From Streptomyces sp. P9-A2 (GTDB lineage: Bacteria; Actinomycetota; Actinomycetes; Streptomycetales; Streptomycetaceae): a stretch of 64,000 bases of DNA. Every line of letters begins with the position of its first letter. Position 1 is the stretch's first letter. The stretch covers positions 4,278,001 through 4,342,000 of the forward strand of contig NZ_JAZIFX010000001.1 in assembly GCF_036634175.1 (NCBI RefSeq), in the 5' to 3' direction. The position numbers and the translations under genes were made by a program. The notes under the pieces are model-generated. The model was not told the DNA's origin, did no database searches, and saw only the letters and a list, made by a program, of their open reading frames with translations. Positions 39,784 through 47,900 of the stretch are shown here, piece by piece.

Positions 39784-40017
39784 ATGCGCAAGAGAACGCT
39801 TCGCTCGGTGCTTGTCGCCGCGTTTTCCGCCGCCATGGCCTTCGGGGCACTGGGTGTCCTGGTCGACGCGGAGGGTGACGTCCGGGCGGACAGCAGCTGG
39901 GGCGTACCCGCTCCCGTGGCCGGGGACAGCAGCTGGGGCGCTCCCGCTCCCGTGGCCGGGGACAGCAGCTGGGGCGTGCCCGCTCCCGTGGTCGCGAACG
40001 ACAGCAGCTGGGGCTGA
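39784..40017 (+). CDS. Small secreted peptide with four DSSWG repeats
   Basis: 77 residues from ATG; a GTG at 39766 would add six. A basic start (MRKRTLR) and a hydrophobic stretch (~8-26) form a signal-peptide-like segment, then an acidic spacer. The rest is tandem: DSSWGVPAPVAG, DSSWGAPAPVAG, DSSWGVPAPVVAN, and a final DSSWG that ends the protein. The DNA repeats have 36-, 36- and 39-base periods. I do not recognise the family. It is divergent from an HTH regulator and directly followed by the Rieske-like gene. It could be a precursor of short extracellular peptides or a surface peptide; this is inference. Confidence 0.7.
   Translation: MRKRTLRSVLVAAFSAAMAFGALGVLVDAEGDVRADSSWGVPAPVAGDSSWGAPAPVAGDSSWGVPAPVVANDSSWG
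39889..40014 (+). repeat. In-frame tandem repeat encoding DSSWG units
   Basis: Three and a half units beginning GACAGCAGCTGGGGC, with periods of 36, 36 and 39 bases and the last truncated at the stop codon. Codon use within units is almost invariant, which suggests recent expansion. Confidence 0.92.
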
Positions 40018-40020
40018 GTG

Positions 40021-40356
40021 ATGACCACGCCTCCCGACGACCGATCCTTTCGCCGCGAGATGGCCACCGCCTATCGGTCCGGATGGCACTTCATCGACCT
40101 GGTCACCGCTCTCCCCCACAGCGGTGACTCCCTGATGGTGACCGTGTTCGGTGAACCGGTCGTCGTCACGCGCGACGAGGACCAGGACGTACGGGCGTAC
40201 CGGTGTCTGCGGCGGCCCCGAGGAGCGCCGCAGCCCGTGCGGTGTGCCATCCGGTACGGAATGATCTTTGTGAACCTGGATCAACGGGACCATGAGCAGG
40301 TGGAGTCCGACTCTCCCGCTCCCCGGACCATCTCGGCCACCCCCCGCAGCGCCTGA
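40021..40356 (+). CDS. Small protein resembling a Rieske domain without cluster ligands
   Basis: 111 residues from ATG; a GTG directly before it is also possible. The stretch SGWHFIDLVTALPHSGDSLM, then VTVFGEPVVVTRDEDQDVRA, follows the start of a Rieske [2Fe-2S] domain of ring-hydroxylating oxygenases. Where those carry C-x-H-R-G, this reads CLRRPRG, and no second Cys/His pair follows, so no cluster is expected. GMIFVNLD near the end also fits the fold. The start lies 3 bases after the peptide gene stop, so they are co-expressed. Its role is unknown; it is possibly a degenerate binding module for the peptide system. Confidence 0.6.
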   Translation: MTTPPDDRSFRREMATAYRSGWHFIDLVTALPHSGDSLMVTVFGEPVVVTRDEDQDVRAYRCLRRPRGAPQPVRCAIRYGMIFVNLDQRDHEQVESDSPAPRTISATPRSA

Positions 40357-40964
40357 CGCGATTCCCCCGTCGTAAAAGATCGCGCAGGCGCTTCCCCCAG
40401 CAGTGGCGTCACCGTGACCTGAACACGGTGACGCCACTGCATTTTTCAGGGACATTTCCGGGTATGGCCAGGATCGAGTGATGGCCGGAACCGGTTGTCG
40501 GACGCTACGGATCTTCACCGCCGCCTCACCCCTGTCCCACCCTGCCTCCCCACGCGTGTGAGTGCGATCGCCCTGGTCTCCCGGGTCGGACCCGGTACCG
40601 GCGGCGCCCACCCGTGGCCCCCTGCCCGCACCTTCGACGCGCACCCCGACCGGCCCGCACGACGCACCCGCCGCCCTCAGTGTCACCCACGGCCGGCGTT
40701 GTCGTTCCCCGCGTGCGGGCCCGCCATGCGCTGATCGCGTCCTTGCCGTGCCCTCGTGTCCGTGTCCGTGCCCTTGTGTCCGTGCCCGTGTCCTCGCGTC
40801 CTTGCCGTGTCCTCGCGTCCGCCTTGTGCCGGGACGCTCGCCGGGCTTCGTCTTCGTCGTATGGATGCCTGTGGGCGATGTGCGCGGGCGATGTGCGCGG
40901 GCGGTGGCCGCGCCTGAAGCCGGAATGCCCGGGAACTCGACCGCTGCGGCCCTCCCGTCCTCAC
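40357..40964. other. Long intergenic region before clpB
   Basis: About 600 bases containing the terminator below and, at roughly 40741-40830, a low-complexity run built from GTCCGTG and CTCGCGTCC-like units. No frame with a ribosome site and coding character was found. Confidence 0.5.
40400..40446 (+). terminator. Rho-independent terminator after the Rieske-like gene
   Basis: A perfect 17-bp stem (starting GCAGTGGCGTCACCGTG) with a 7-base loop is followed directly by ATTTTT, a classic intrinsic terminator, rare in this genome. Confidence 0.92.
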
Positions 40965-40985
40965 CTTGAGTGGAATAGACTCAAG
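40965..40985. promoter_or_regulatory. Perfect HAIR operator of clpB
   Basis: Exact CTTGAGT-N7-ACTCAAG, 84 bases before the clpB start. Its left arm contains TTGAGT, usable as a -35; TACGCT at 40992-40997 is a possible -10, though with a long spacer. HspR is known to repress clpB through such a site. Confidence 0.92.
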
Positions 40986-41068
40986 TTTGTGTACGCTGAC
41001 CGAGTCAGCCAAGCCGATGTCAGCCATCGAGGCCGCTGAATGGTCATCGCAAGGAGGAGAACGCGAAC

Positions 41069-43666
41069 GTGGACGCCGAGCTGACCAACCGGAGCCGGGA
41101 CGCGATCAACGCGGCCGGCAACCGGGCCCTGACCGGGGGGCACCCCGACCTGACTCCCGCCCATCTGCTGCTCGCCCTGCTCGAAGGGCAGGACAACGAG
41201 AACATCACCGACCTGCTCGTCGCGGTCGACGCCGACCAGGCCGCCGTACGCGCCGGGGCCGAGCGCGTCCTCGCCGGACTGCCGAGCGTCACCGGGTCCA
41301 CCGTCGCCCCGCCCCAGCCCAACCGTGAGCTGCTCGCCGTCATCGCGGACGCCCAGTCCCGCGCCCGCGACCTGGGCGACGAGTACCTTTCCACCGAGCA
41401 CCTGCTCCTCGGCATCGCGGCGAAGGGCGGCGCGGCCGGTGAGATGCTGGCCGGACAGGGCGCCACCGCGAAGAAGCTGCAGGCAGCCTTCCAGCAGACG
41501 AGAGGAGCCCGTCGAGTGACGACGGCCGACCCCGAGGGCCAGTACAAGGCCCTGGAGAAGTTCGGGACCGACCTCACCGACGCCGCCCGCGAGGGCAGGC
41601 TCGACCCGGTGATCGGCCGGGACCAGGAGATCCGGCGGGTCGTGCAGGTGCTGTCCCGCCGCACCAAGAACAACCCCGTGCTCATCGGCGAGCCCGGCGT
41701 CGGCAAGACCGCCGTCGTCGAGGGGCTCGCCCAGCGGATCGTCAAGGGGGACGTGCCCGAGTCGCTGAAGGACAAGCGCCTCGTCGCGCTCGACCTGGGG
41801 GCGATGATCGCCGGGGCCAAGTACCGCGGCGAGTTCGAGGAGCGGCTGAAGACCGTCCTCGCCGAGATCAAGGAATCCGACGGCCAGATCATCACCTTCA
41901 TCGACGAGCTGCACACGGTCGTCGGCGCCGGTGCCGGCGGCGACTCCGCCATGGACGCCGGCAACATGCTCAAGCCGATGCTCGCCCGCGGCGAGCTGCG
42001 CATGGTCGGCGCCACCACCCTCGACGAGTACCGCGAGCGGATCGAGAAGGACCCGGCGCTGGAACGGCGCTTCCAGCAGGTGCTGGTCGCCGAGCCGTCG
42101 GTCGAGGACTCCATCGCCATTCTGCGCGGCCTGAAGGGCCGCTACGAGGCGCACCACAAGGTGCAGATCGCCGACAGCGCGCTGGTGGCGGCGGCGACCC
42201 TCTCGGACCGCTACATCACCTCCCGCTTCCTGCCCGACAAGGCCATCGACCTGGTCGACGAGGCGGCTTCCCGGCTCCGCATGGAGATCGACTCCTCGCC
42301 CGTCGAGATCGACGAACTCCAGCGCGCGGTGGACCGGTTGAAGATGGAGGAACTGGCGATCGGCAGGGAGACCGACGCCGCCTCCCTCGAACGCCTGGAG
42401 AAGCTGCGCCGTGACCTCGCCGACAAGGAGGAGGAACTGCGCGGCCTCAACGCCCGCTGGGAGAAGGAGAAGCAGTCCCTGAACCGGGTCGGTGAGCTGA
42501 AGGAGAAGCTCGACGGCCTGCGCGGCCAGGCCGAACGCGCCCAGCGCGAGGGCGACTTCGACACCGCCTCCAAGCTGCTCTACGGCGAGATCCCCGGCCT
42601 GGAACGCGACCTGGAGGCCGCCTCCGAGGCCGAGGAGGAGGTCGCCAAGGACACCATGGTCAAGGAGGAGGTCGGCTCCGACGACATCGCGGACGTCGTC
42701 GCCTCCTGGACCGGCATCCCCGCCGGCCGCCTGCTGGAGGGTGAGACGCAGAAGCTGCTGCGCATGGAGGACGAGCTGGGCAGGCGGCTCATCGGCCAGA
42801 GCGAGGCCGTACGGGCGGTGTCGGACGCCGTGCGCCGCAGCCGCGCCGGAATCGCGGACCCGGACCGTCCCACCGGCTCCTTCCTCTTCCTCGGCCCCAC
42901 CGGCGTCGGCAAGACCGAACTGGCCAAGGCGCTCGCCGACTTCCTCTTCGACGATGAGCGGGCGATGGTCCGCATCGACATGTCGGAGTACGGCGAGAAG
43001 CACAGCGTGGCCCGCCTGGTCGGCGCCCCGCCCGGCTACATCGGGTACGAGGAGGGCGGCCAGCTCACCGAGTCCGTGCGCCGCCGCCCGTACAGCGTGG
43101 TGCTCCTCGACGAGGTGGAGAAGGCCCACCCCGAGGTCTTCGACATCCTGCTCCAGGTCCTCGACGACGGCCGGCTCACCGACGGACAGGGCCGCACGGT
43201 CGACTTCCGCAACACGATCCTGGTGCTGACGTCCAACCTGGGCAGCCAGTTCCTGGTCGACCCGCTGACCACCGAGGAGCAGAAGAAGGAACAGGTCCTG
43301 GAAGTGGTCCGGTCCTCCTTCAAGCCGGAGTTCGTCAACCGGCTCGACGACCTCGTCGTCTTCTCGGCGCTGACCAAGCCCGAGCTGGAGCGCATCGCCG
43401 CACTGCAGCTCGACCGGCTGGGCCGGCGCCTGGCCGAACGCCGGCTCACCCTGGACATCACTCCCGAGGCGCTGGCCTGGCTGGCGGAGGAGGGCATGGA
43501 CCCGGCCTACGGCGCCCGCCCGCTGCGCCGCCTGGTGCAGACCGCCATCGGCGACCGGCTCGCCAAGGAGATCCTGTCCGGCGAGATCAAGGACGGCGAC
43601 ACGGTCCGTGTGGACCGCGCCGGCGAGGGCCTCCTGGTGGGCCCGGCCACGGGCAAGACGCTGTAA
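41069..43666 (+). CDS. clpB: Disaggregase ClpB
   Basis: 865 residues, normal length. N-domain with paired Clp_N repeats (1 to ~150); first AAA+ with Walker A GEPGVGKT and [16 protein letters not shown]; long coiled-coil middle domain (about 400-520) rich in Glu, Lys and Arg; second AAA+ with GPTGVGKT and a C-terminal D2-small domain. It works with DnaK-DnaJ-GrpE to dissolve aggregates. The GTG start has AAGGAGG 10 bases upstream. Regulated by the HAIR site just upstream, in the same HspR regulon as the dnaK operon. Confidence 0.97.
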   Translation: MDAELTNRSRDAINAAGNRALTGGHPDLTPAHLLLALLEGQDNENITDLLVAVDADQAAVRAGAERVLAGLPSVTGSTVAPPQPNRELLAVIADAQSRARDLGDEYLSTEHLLLGIAAKGGAAGEMLAGQGATAKKLQAAFQQTRGARRVTTADPEGQYKALEKFGTDLTDAAREGRLDPVIGRDQEIRRVVQVLSRRTKNNPVLIGEPGVGKTAVVEGLAQRIVKGDVPESLKDKRLVALDLGAMIAGAKYRGEFEERLKTVLAEIKESDGQIITFIDELHTVVGAGAGGDSAMDAGNMLKPMLARGELRMVGATTLDEYRERIEKDPALERRFQQVLVAEPSVEDSIAILRGLKGRYEAHHKVQIADSALVAAATLSDRYITSRFLPDKAIDLVDEAASRLRMEIDSSPVEIDELQRAVDRLKMEELAIGRETDAASLERLEKLRRDLADKEEELRGLNARWEKEKQSLNRVGELKEKLDGLRGQAERAQREGDFDTASKLLYGEIPGLERDLEAASEAEEEVAKDTMVKEEVGSDDIADVVASWTGIPAGRLLEGETQKLLRMEDELGRRLIGQSEAVRAVSDAVRRSRAGIADPDRPTGSFLFLGPTGVGKTELAKALADFLFDDERAMVRIDMSEYGEKHSVARLVGAPPGYIGYEEGGQLTESVRRRPYSVVLLDEVEKAHPEVFDILLQVLDDGRLTDGQGRTVDFRNTILVLTSNLGSQFLVDPLTTEEQKKEQVLEVVRSSFKPEFVNRLDDLVVFSALTKPELERIAALQLDRLGRRLAERRLTLDITPEALAWLAEEGMDPAYGARPLRRLVQTAIGDRLAKEILSGEIKDGDTVRVDRAGEGLLVGPATGKTL

Positions 43667-43681
43667 TACCCCCCAGGGGTG

Positions 43682-43719
43682 CGGCCTCCATGGTCATCTG
43701 GATGTGATCATGGAGGCCG
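43682..43719. terminator. Hairpin after clpB
   Basis: Arms CGGCCTCCATG / CATGGAGGCCG (11 bp) with a 16-base loop that extends the pairing imperfectly; it begins 16 bases after the stop. It may only attenuate readthrough into the next gene. Confidence 0.6.
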
Positions 43720-43839
43720 GCGCGTGGGGAGACCCCTCGGCCAGGCAGGTTGCCCGGCACGTGCCAAGAGAGAGAGGGTGGGACATACGTCTGGTCCCAT
43801 CCACGGCCGGACGCCAGACGACCGCAGGAGAGTCCCAGC

Positions 43840-44370
43840 ATGTCCATCGACCCGTCCTCGATTCCTAGTTTCGGGGGCCAGCCCGAGCCGCAGCCCCAGG
43901 GCCCCGCGGGCCCCGTGGTCCCGGATCAGGACCTCGTGAAGCAGCTCCTCGACCAGATGGAGCTCAAGTACGTCGTCGACGACGAGGGAGACCTCGCGGC
44001 GCCGTGGGAGCAGTTCCGTACCTACTTCATGTTCCGCGGGGAGGACGACCAGCAGATCTTCTCCGTGCGGACGTTCTACGACCGGCCGCACGGGATCGAG
44101 GAGAAGCAGCAGATCCTCGAGTCGATCGACGACTGGAACCGCCGCACCCTGTGGCCCAAGGTCTACACCCACACCCATGACGACGGCACCGTCCGCCTCA
44201 TCGGTGAGGCCCAGATGCTGATCGGCACGGGCGTCAGCCTGGAGCACTTCGTCTCCTCGACGGTCAGCTGGGTGCGGGCCGCGATCGAGTTCGACAAGTG
44301 GCTCGTCGAGCAGCTCGGCCTGGAGCAGGAGCTCAACGAGTCGGAGAAGCCCGAGGACGACGAGGAGTAG
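43840..44370 (+). CDS. YbjN-domain protein
   Basis: 176 residues. After a Pro/Gln/Gly-rich start, the YbjN-type (type III secretion chaperone-like fold) domain spans about 40-160 (YVVDDEGDLAAPWEQFRTYF; KQQILESIDDWNRRTLWPKV; SLEHFVSSTVSWVRAAIEFD), with an acidic tail. Function is not established; such genes commonly sit next to clpB in Streptomyces (recalled). GCAGGAG precedes the ATG by 9 bases, so an in-frame 30-codon extension is rejected. Confidence 0.88.
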   Translation: MSIDPSSIPSFGGQPEPQPQGPAGPVVPDQDLVKQLLDQMELKYVVDDEGDLAAPWEQFRTYFMFRGEDDQQIFSVRTFYDRPHGIEEKQQILESIDDWNRRTLWPKVYTHTHDDGTVRLIGEAQMLIGTGVSLEHFVSSTVSWVRAAIEFDKWLVEQLGLEQELNESEKPEDDEE

Positions 44371-44399
44371 AGGCCCTCGGCCTCCCGCCCGCGTCCACG

Positions 44400-44456
44400 C
44401 GAAGGAGCCGGGCTCCGGGACGACCCCAGAGGTCGTCCCGGAGCCCGGCTCCTTCG
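44400..44456. terminator. Perfect 26-bp hairpin, bidirectional terminator
   Basis: Two exact 26-base arms with a 5-base loop separate the YbjN gene (plus) and the serine hydrolase gene (minus), both of which end here. Confidence 0.93.
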
Positions 44457-44487
44457 GTTCTCCCGTGAGCCCGCTGCCCGGTCCTTC

Positions 44488-45666
44488 TCACCCGGAGTGG
44501 CAGAGGGCGCGGTCGACGAGATCGCGCAGCGCGTTCTCCTGGCGGTCCGCCGTCTCCGGATCCCCCGGGCGGCTGTGCGCGGAGACGGTGACGCTGCGAC
44601 GGCCGTCCGTCGTGGTGGCGGCCCGGACGAGATAACCGAAGCCGCTTCCCCCGTGCCCGAGGTAACCGCCGCCGCAGGACAAGGGCGTGAAGAACAGTCC
44701 CAGACCGCTCCGGGTGCCCGCGGGATGGCCGCTGCCCCGGGGCATGGGGACGGTGGTCCGCATGGCGGCGAGGGTGGCGGGTTCCAGCAGTCGCCCCCGG
44801 ATCAGGGCGGTGAAGAAGCGGTTGAGGTCACGGGCCGTGCCCGTCATCGCTCCGTCGGCCCCGAGGTCGAAGGGACGGTAGGGGATCGTGGTGTCGACCA
44901 TCGGACCGCCCGGCGTGAACTGCTGGTAGTCGGCCGCGTGCGGCTGCGGGAGGAAGGGCCGGGTGCCGGGAATGTCCGTGTGCCGCAGCCCGAGAGGGCG
45001 CAGGACACGGTCGCGGACCTGCTGCTCCCAGGAGCGGCCGGTGATCTTCTCGATGATCATCCCGGCGACGACGTAGTTCGTGTTGGAGTACTCCCAGTCC
45101 GTTCCCGGAGGGAAGACGGGCTCGTGCCGCATGGCCATGGCGACCAGCTGCGCGGGCCGGTAGGCCCGCCACCGATGGGCGTAGTACGTCTCGGCGCTGT
45201 GCTCGGGGAACACGTCGGCCGTGTAGTCGTACAGTCCGCTGGTGTGCTGCAGCAGGTCGCGGAGCGTGATGGCACGACCGTCGTTCCCGGCACCGGTCAC
45301 CACCCCGGGCAGTAATTCCTCCACCGTCCGGTCGAGAGTCAGCCGCTTCTCCTCCACCAGTTGCAGCAACACGGTCGCGACGAACGTCTTGGTGACACTG
45401 CCCAGACGTAGATGGCCGTCCTCGGGAACCGGACGACCACTGACCAGGTCACCCACACCGGAGCGGGCGGTGACGGCCCCCCGGGGGGTCTCCAAGCGGA
45501 CTGAGACCCCCGTGACTCCGGTATCACGCAGCGCGTCGGCGCCGTGCTGCACGGACCGGTCCACGGCGGAAGCGCGCGGTGGGTGCGGCGAGGCCGCCGC
45601 CGACGGGGAAGCCGACACGGCCAACGCCAGAACAGCGGTGGACAAGGACAAACGACGAAGAATCAT
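44488..45666 (-). CDS. Secreted serine hydrolase (class C beta-lactamase/DD-peptidase fold)
   Basis: 392 residues. N-terminal signal peptide with an Ala-rich cleavage region near SPSAAASP. Catalytic motifs: SVTK (Ser90, Lys93), YSN (193-195) and HGG (338-340), as in R61-type D-Ala-D-Ala carboxypeptidases and esterases of this fold. The substrate could be peptidoglycan peptide or an ester. It stands alone on the minus strand with a terminator immediately beyond its stop. Distinction between carboxypeptidase and esterase is not possible from sequence alone. Confidence 0.9.
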   Translation of the reverse strand: MILRRLSLSTAVLALAVSASPSAAASPHPPRASAVDRSVQHGADALRDTGVTGVSVRLETPRGAVTARSGVGDLVSGRPVPEDGHLRLGSVTKTFVATVLLQLVEEKRLTLDRTVEELLPGVVTGAGNDGRAITLRDLLQHTSGLYDYTADVFPEHSAETYYAHRWRAYRPAQLVAMAMRHEPVFPPGTDWEYSNTNYVVAGMIIEKITGRSWEQQVRDRVLRPLGLRHTDIPGTRPFLPQPHAADYQQFTPGGPMVDTTIPYRPFDLGADGAMTGTARDLNRFFTALIRGRLLEPATLAAMRTTVPMPRGSGHPAGTRSGLGLFFTPLSCGGGYLGHGGSGFGYLVRAATTTDGRRSVTVSAHSRPGDPETADRQENALRDLVDRALCHSG

Positions 45667-45768
45667 GGCCCGAGGCTAGGAACAACCCGTTCCACCGACC
45701 ATCCGGGCCGCCCCCGGGCCTATCGGGTGCTACCAGGGTGGACACATGACCGGCTCGAGGAAGGGCGA

Positions 45769-45936
45769 TCAGCGCAGGGCTTGGATGACGCGCTGCCGGA
45801 GGGTCGGGTCGCTGAGGGTCTCGGCATCGTGCCAGGCGGCATCAGCCACCTCTTCGGCTTGAAGCTGACCGATGCCGGCAGTGGTGCGGAAGAGGAAGCG
45901 GGAAGGACACCGAATAGTGTCCGGCAGCGCACCCGC
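45769..45936 (-). pseudogene. C-terminal fragment of an unidentified protein (NUDIX-like tail)
   Basis: A clean frame ends GIGQLQAEEVADAAWHDAET, then LSDPTLRQRVIQALR and a TGA. The EEVADAAWHDAETL pattern resembles the end of NUDIX hydrolases, but the motif region (GX5EX7REUXEEXGU) is absent. It starts 13 bases beyond the stop of aminotransferase fragment A, at the edge of the accretion island, and is probably a decayed gene piece. Confidence 0.35.
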
Positions 45937-45948
45937 TACGGGCTTTGC

Positions 45949-46404
45949 CTACCGCTTCCCCACCGCCTGCAGCCGGGAGGCCGCCTCCTCCAATACGCTC
46001 TTCCGCTTGCAGAAGGCGAAGCGGATGTACGGGGCGCCTGCCTTCCGGTGGTCGTAGAAGACCGAGGTGGGGATGGCGACGACACCGGCGCGTTCCGGGA
46101 GGGCGAGGCAGAAGGCTTCACCGTCGGTTTCGCCCAGGGGGCGGATGTCGGCGGTGAGGAAGTAGGTTCCGGCCGGTCGCAGGACGTCGAAGCCCGCCTC
46201 CGTCAGGCCCGTCGTCAGCAGGTCCCGTTTGGCGCGCAGGTCCGCGCGGAGTCCGGTGTAGTACGCCTCCGGCAGTGCGAGGGCCTCGGCGACCGCGTAC
46301 TGGAACGGGCCCGCGGAGACGTACGTCAGGTACTGCTTCGCCGAGCGGACCGCCGTCACCAGTTCGGGTGTGCCCGTCACCCAGCCGACTCCTCGTTCGT
46401 ACAC
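45949..46404 (-). pseudogene. Aminotransferase C-terminal fragment A
   Basis: 151 codons from GTG match the last third of the class I aminotransferase at 58.2-59.4 kb, beginning at its GWVT and ending in its small domain (YVSAGPFQYAVAEALALPEA; TYFLTADIRPLGETDGEAFC). It lacks the PLP lysine and N-domain, so it cannot be a functional enzyme. It is much closer to fragment C than to the intact gene. The bases before GTCGGCTGGGTGAC are unlike the intact gene but related to those of B and C, marking a recombination junction. Confidence 0.88.
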
Positions 46405-46551
46405 TCATTCGCGTGCCACGCGGCAAGCCCCATGACGACGGAGCTGTGGCGGCTGCGGAGCCTGTCCCAGCTGATCTCACAGCCGTACCGCCGGGCTCGA
46501 TGACACGGCGCTGTCCGCCGTATCCTGACCCCACACGGGAAGGAGCCGTCC

Positions 46552-47106
46552 ATGAGCGTCGACGCGATCATGCACACCGAGTTCCCCGAGGGGTACACGG
46601 TCCTGTTCGGAGCTGACGGAAAGGTGATCATGACTCCGCAAAGCTTCGAGCACTCCAGCACGATCAAGTCGATGCAGTACGACACGGTCGTGTCCCTCGG
46701 ACGCCACGCGAAGACCGCCTCGGACGTCTACATCGACTTCCCCGCCGACGAGAACTCCGCCCCCGATCTGGCGATCCTCCGCGAGGATGCCCGCCGGGAG
46801 GGAAAGCGCTACAGCTTCGAGGACGTCCTGCTGATCTCCGAGGTCGTCTCGACCTCCTCCGCACGCAAGGACTACGACGACTGCACCGCGAAGTACGGCC
46901 GCTACGGCATCCCCGTCTACCTGATCGTGGACCCCTACGCCCAGGAAGTCGTCCTCCACACTCAGCCGACCGCCACCGGTTACATCGCGGCACACACCCA
47001 CAAGTACGGGACGGGCAAGCTCCCCATCCCCCTGGCCGACGGCCGCACCTTCACCCTCGACCTCGACGAACTCCCGCGCCCGGAGCCCGAGGCGGACGCC
47101 CGCTGA
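46552..47106 (+). CDS. Uma2-family (DUF820) PD-(D/E)XK-type protein
   Basis: 184 residues. Uma2 pattern: FPEGYTVLFGADGKVIMTP, then the catalytic-type APDLAIL and LLISEVVSTSSARKD, then KYGRYGIPVYLIVDP. Asp, Glu and Lys of the restriction-endonuclease fold are present. Physiological role unknown; the family is expanded in Streptomyces and cyanobacteria. A GGAAGGAG site precedes the ATG, with TATCCT as a possible -10 about 25 bases upstream. It is the only intact gene between fragments A and B. Confidence 0.88.
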   Translation: MSVDAIMHTEFPEGYTVLFGADGKVIMTPQSFEHSSTIKSMQYDTVVSLGRHAKTASDVYIDFPADENSAPDLAILREDARREGKRYSFEDVLLISEVVSTSSARKDYDDCTAKYGRYGIPVYLIVDPYAQEVVLHTQPTATGYIAAHTHKYGTGKLPIPLADGRTFTLDLDELPRPEPEADAR

Positions 47107-47427
47107 CGACGGACTCCGGTGCGCCCGGACCGGGCCGGACTCGAAGAGCTCAGGCAGATGGCGGACCGGGCACTGCGTACCCCTGCCGCTCGACTCGGCC
47201 GCGCCCGCAAGCGCGGGCGCCCGGCTGCCGGGGGAGGTCGCAGGCGGAACCGCTGAGCACGGCAACAGCTCCCCGCCCCGCAGGGGCGGGGAGAGCCCGC
47301 ACCGGCAAGTAGCCGGGACCAGGATGGATCCATGATCAGGGGTGCTGTCACGGTGTCGGGTGGCATGGGTCGATCACTGAGGTAAGCGAGTCCGCGCGCT
47401 GCGAGCGAGCCCGGTGGCGGCGTGAGT
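47107..47427. other. Intergenic region in the island
   Basis: About 320 bases. A short frame after the Uma2 gene (starts VRPDRAGLEELRQMADRALR, ends basic) is too short and basic to assign. The hairpin listed next follows. No other gene seen. Confidence 0.4.
47269..47293. terminator. Hairpin CTCCCCGCCCC / GGGGCGGGGAG
   Basis: Perfect 11-bp arms with a 3-base loop, ~160 bases after the Uma2 stop. Single occurrence, so not a CRISPR repeat; probably a terminator. Confidence 0.5.
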
Positions 47428-47865
47428 TCAGGACGCGAGGCGTTGCAGGCGACCGGCAGCCTCGTCGAGAACGTCGTCCTTCTTGCAGAAGGCGAAGCGG
47501 ACCTGGCTGCGGCCGGCGTCGGGGTCGTCGTAGAAGACGGAGTTGGGGACGGCGACGACGCCGCAGCGTTCGGGGAGGGCGCGGCAGAAGGCGTAGGCGT
47601 CCTTCTCGCCGAAGGGGGTGATGTCGGTGGTGATGAAGTACGTGCCCTGGGGCTGGTAGACCTCGAACCCGGCCGCGCGCAGGCCGTCGCCGAGCAGGTC
47701 GCGCTTGCGGTGGAGGTCGGCGCGGAAGCTGTCGAAGTACGCGTCCGGCAGGCGCAGCGCTTCGGCGACCGCGTACTGGAAGGGGCCCGCGCTGACGTAG
47801 GTCAGGAACTGCTTGACGGTCCGGACGGCGGTCACGAGTTCCTGGGTACTGGTCACCCAGGCCAC
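47428..47865 (-). pseudogene. Aminotransferase C-terminal fragment B
   Basis: 145 codons beginning MAWVTSTQELVTAV. Unlike A and C it is closely related to the intact gene (TYFITTDITPFGEKDAYAFC; ALPERCGVVAVPNSVFYDD), with a few substitutions. It again begins exactly at the WVT codons and lacks the catalytic lysine. The upstream junction sequence is a diverged relative of that of A and C. Confidence 0.9.
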
Positions 47866-47900
47866 TCCCTATTCGCACGCCTATTTGTATGCGGCGAGGG

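Noticed and set aside
39784..40017. DSSWG peptide as a lanthipeptide or lasso precursor
   Set aside because: No Cys, no modifying enzymes or typical leader, and the repeats alone do not support RiPP maturation.
47269..47293. GC-rich hairpin resembling a type I-E CRISPR repeat
   Set aside because: It occurs once, with no spacers and no cas genes; treated as a terminator.
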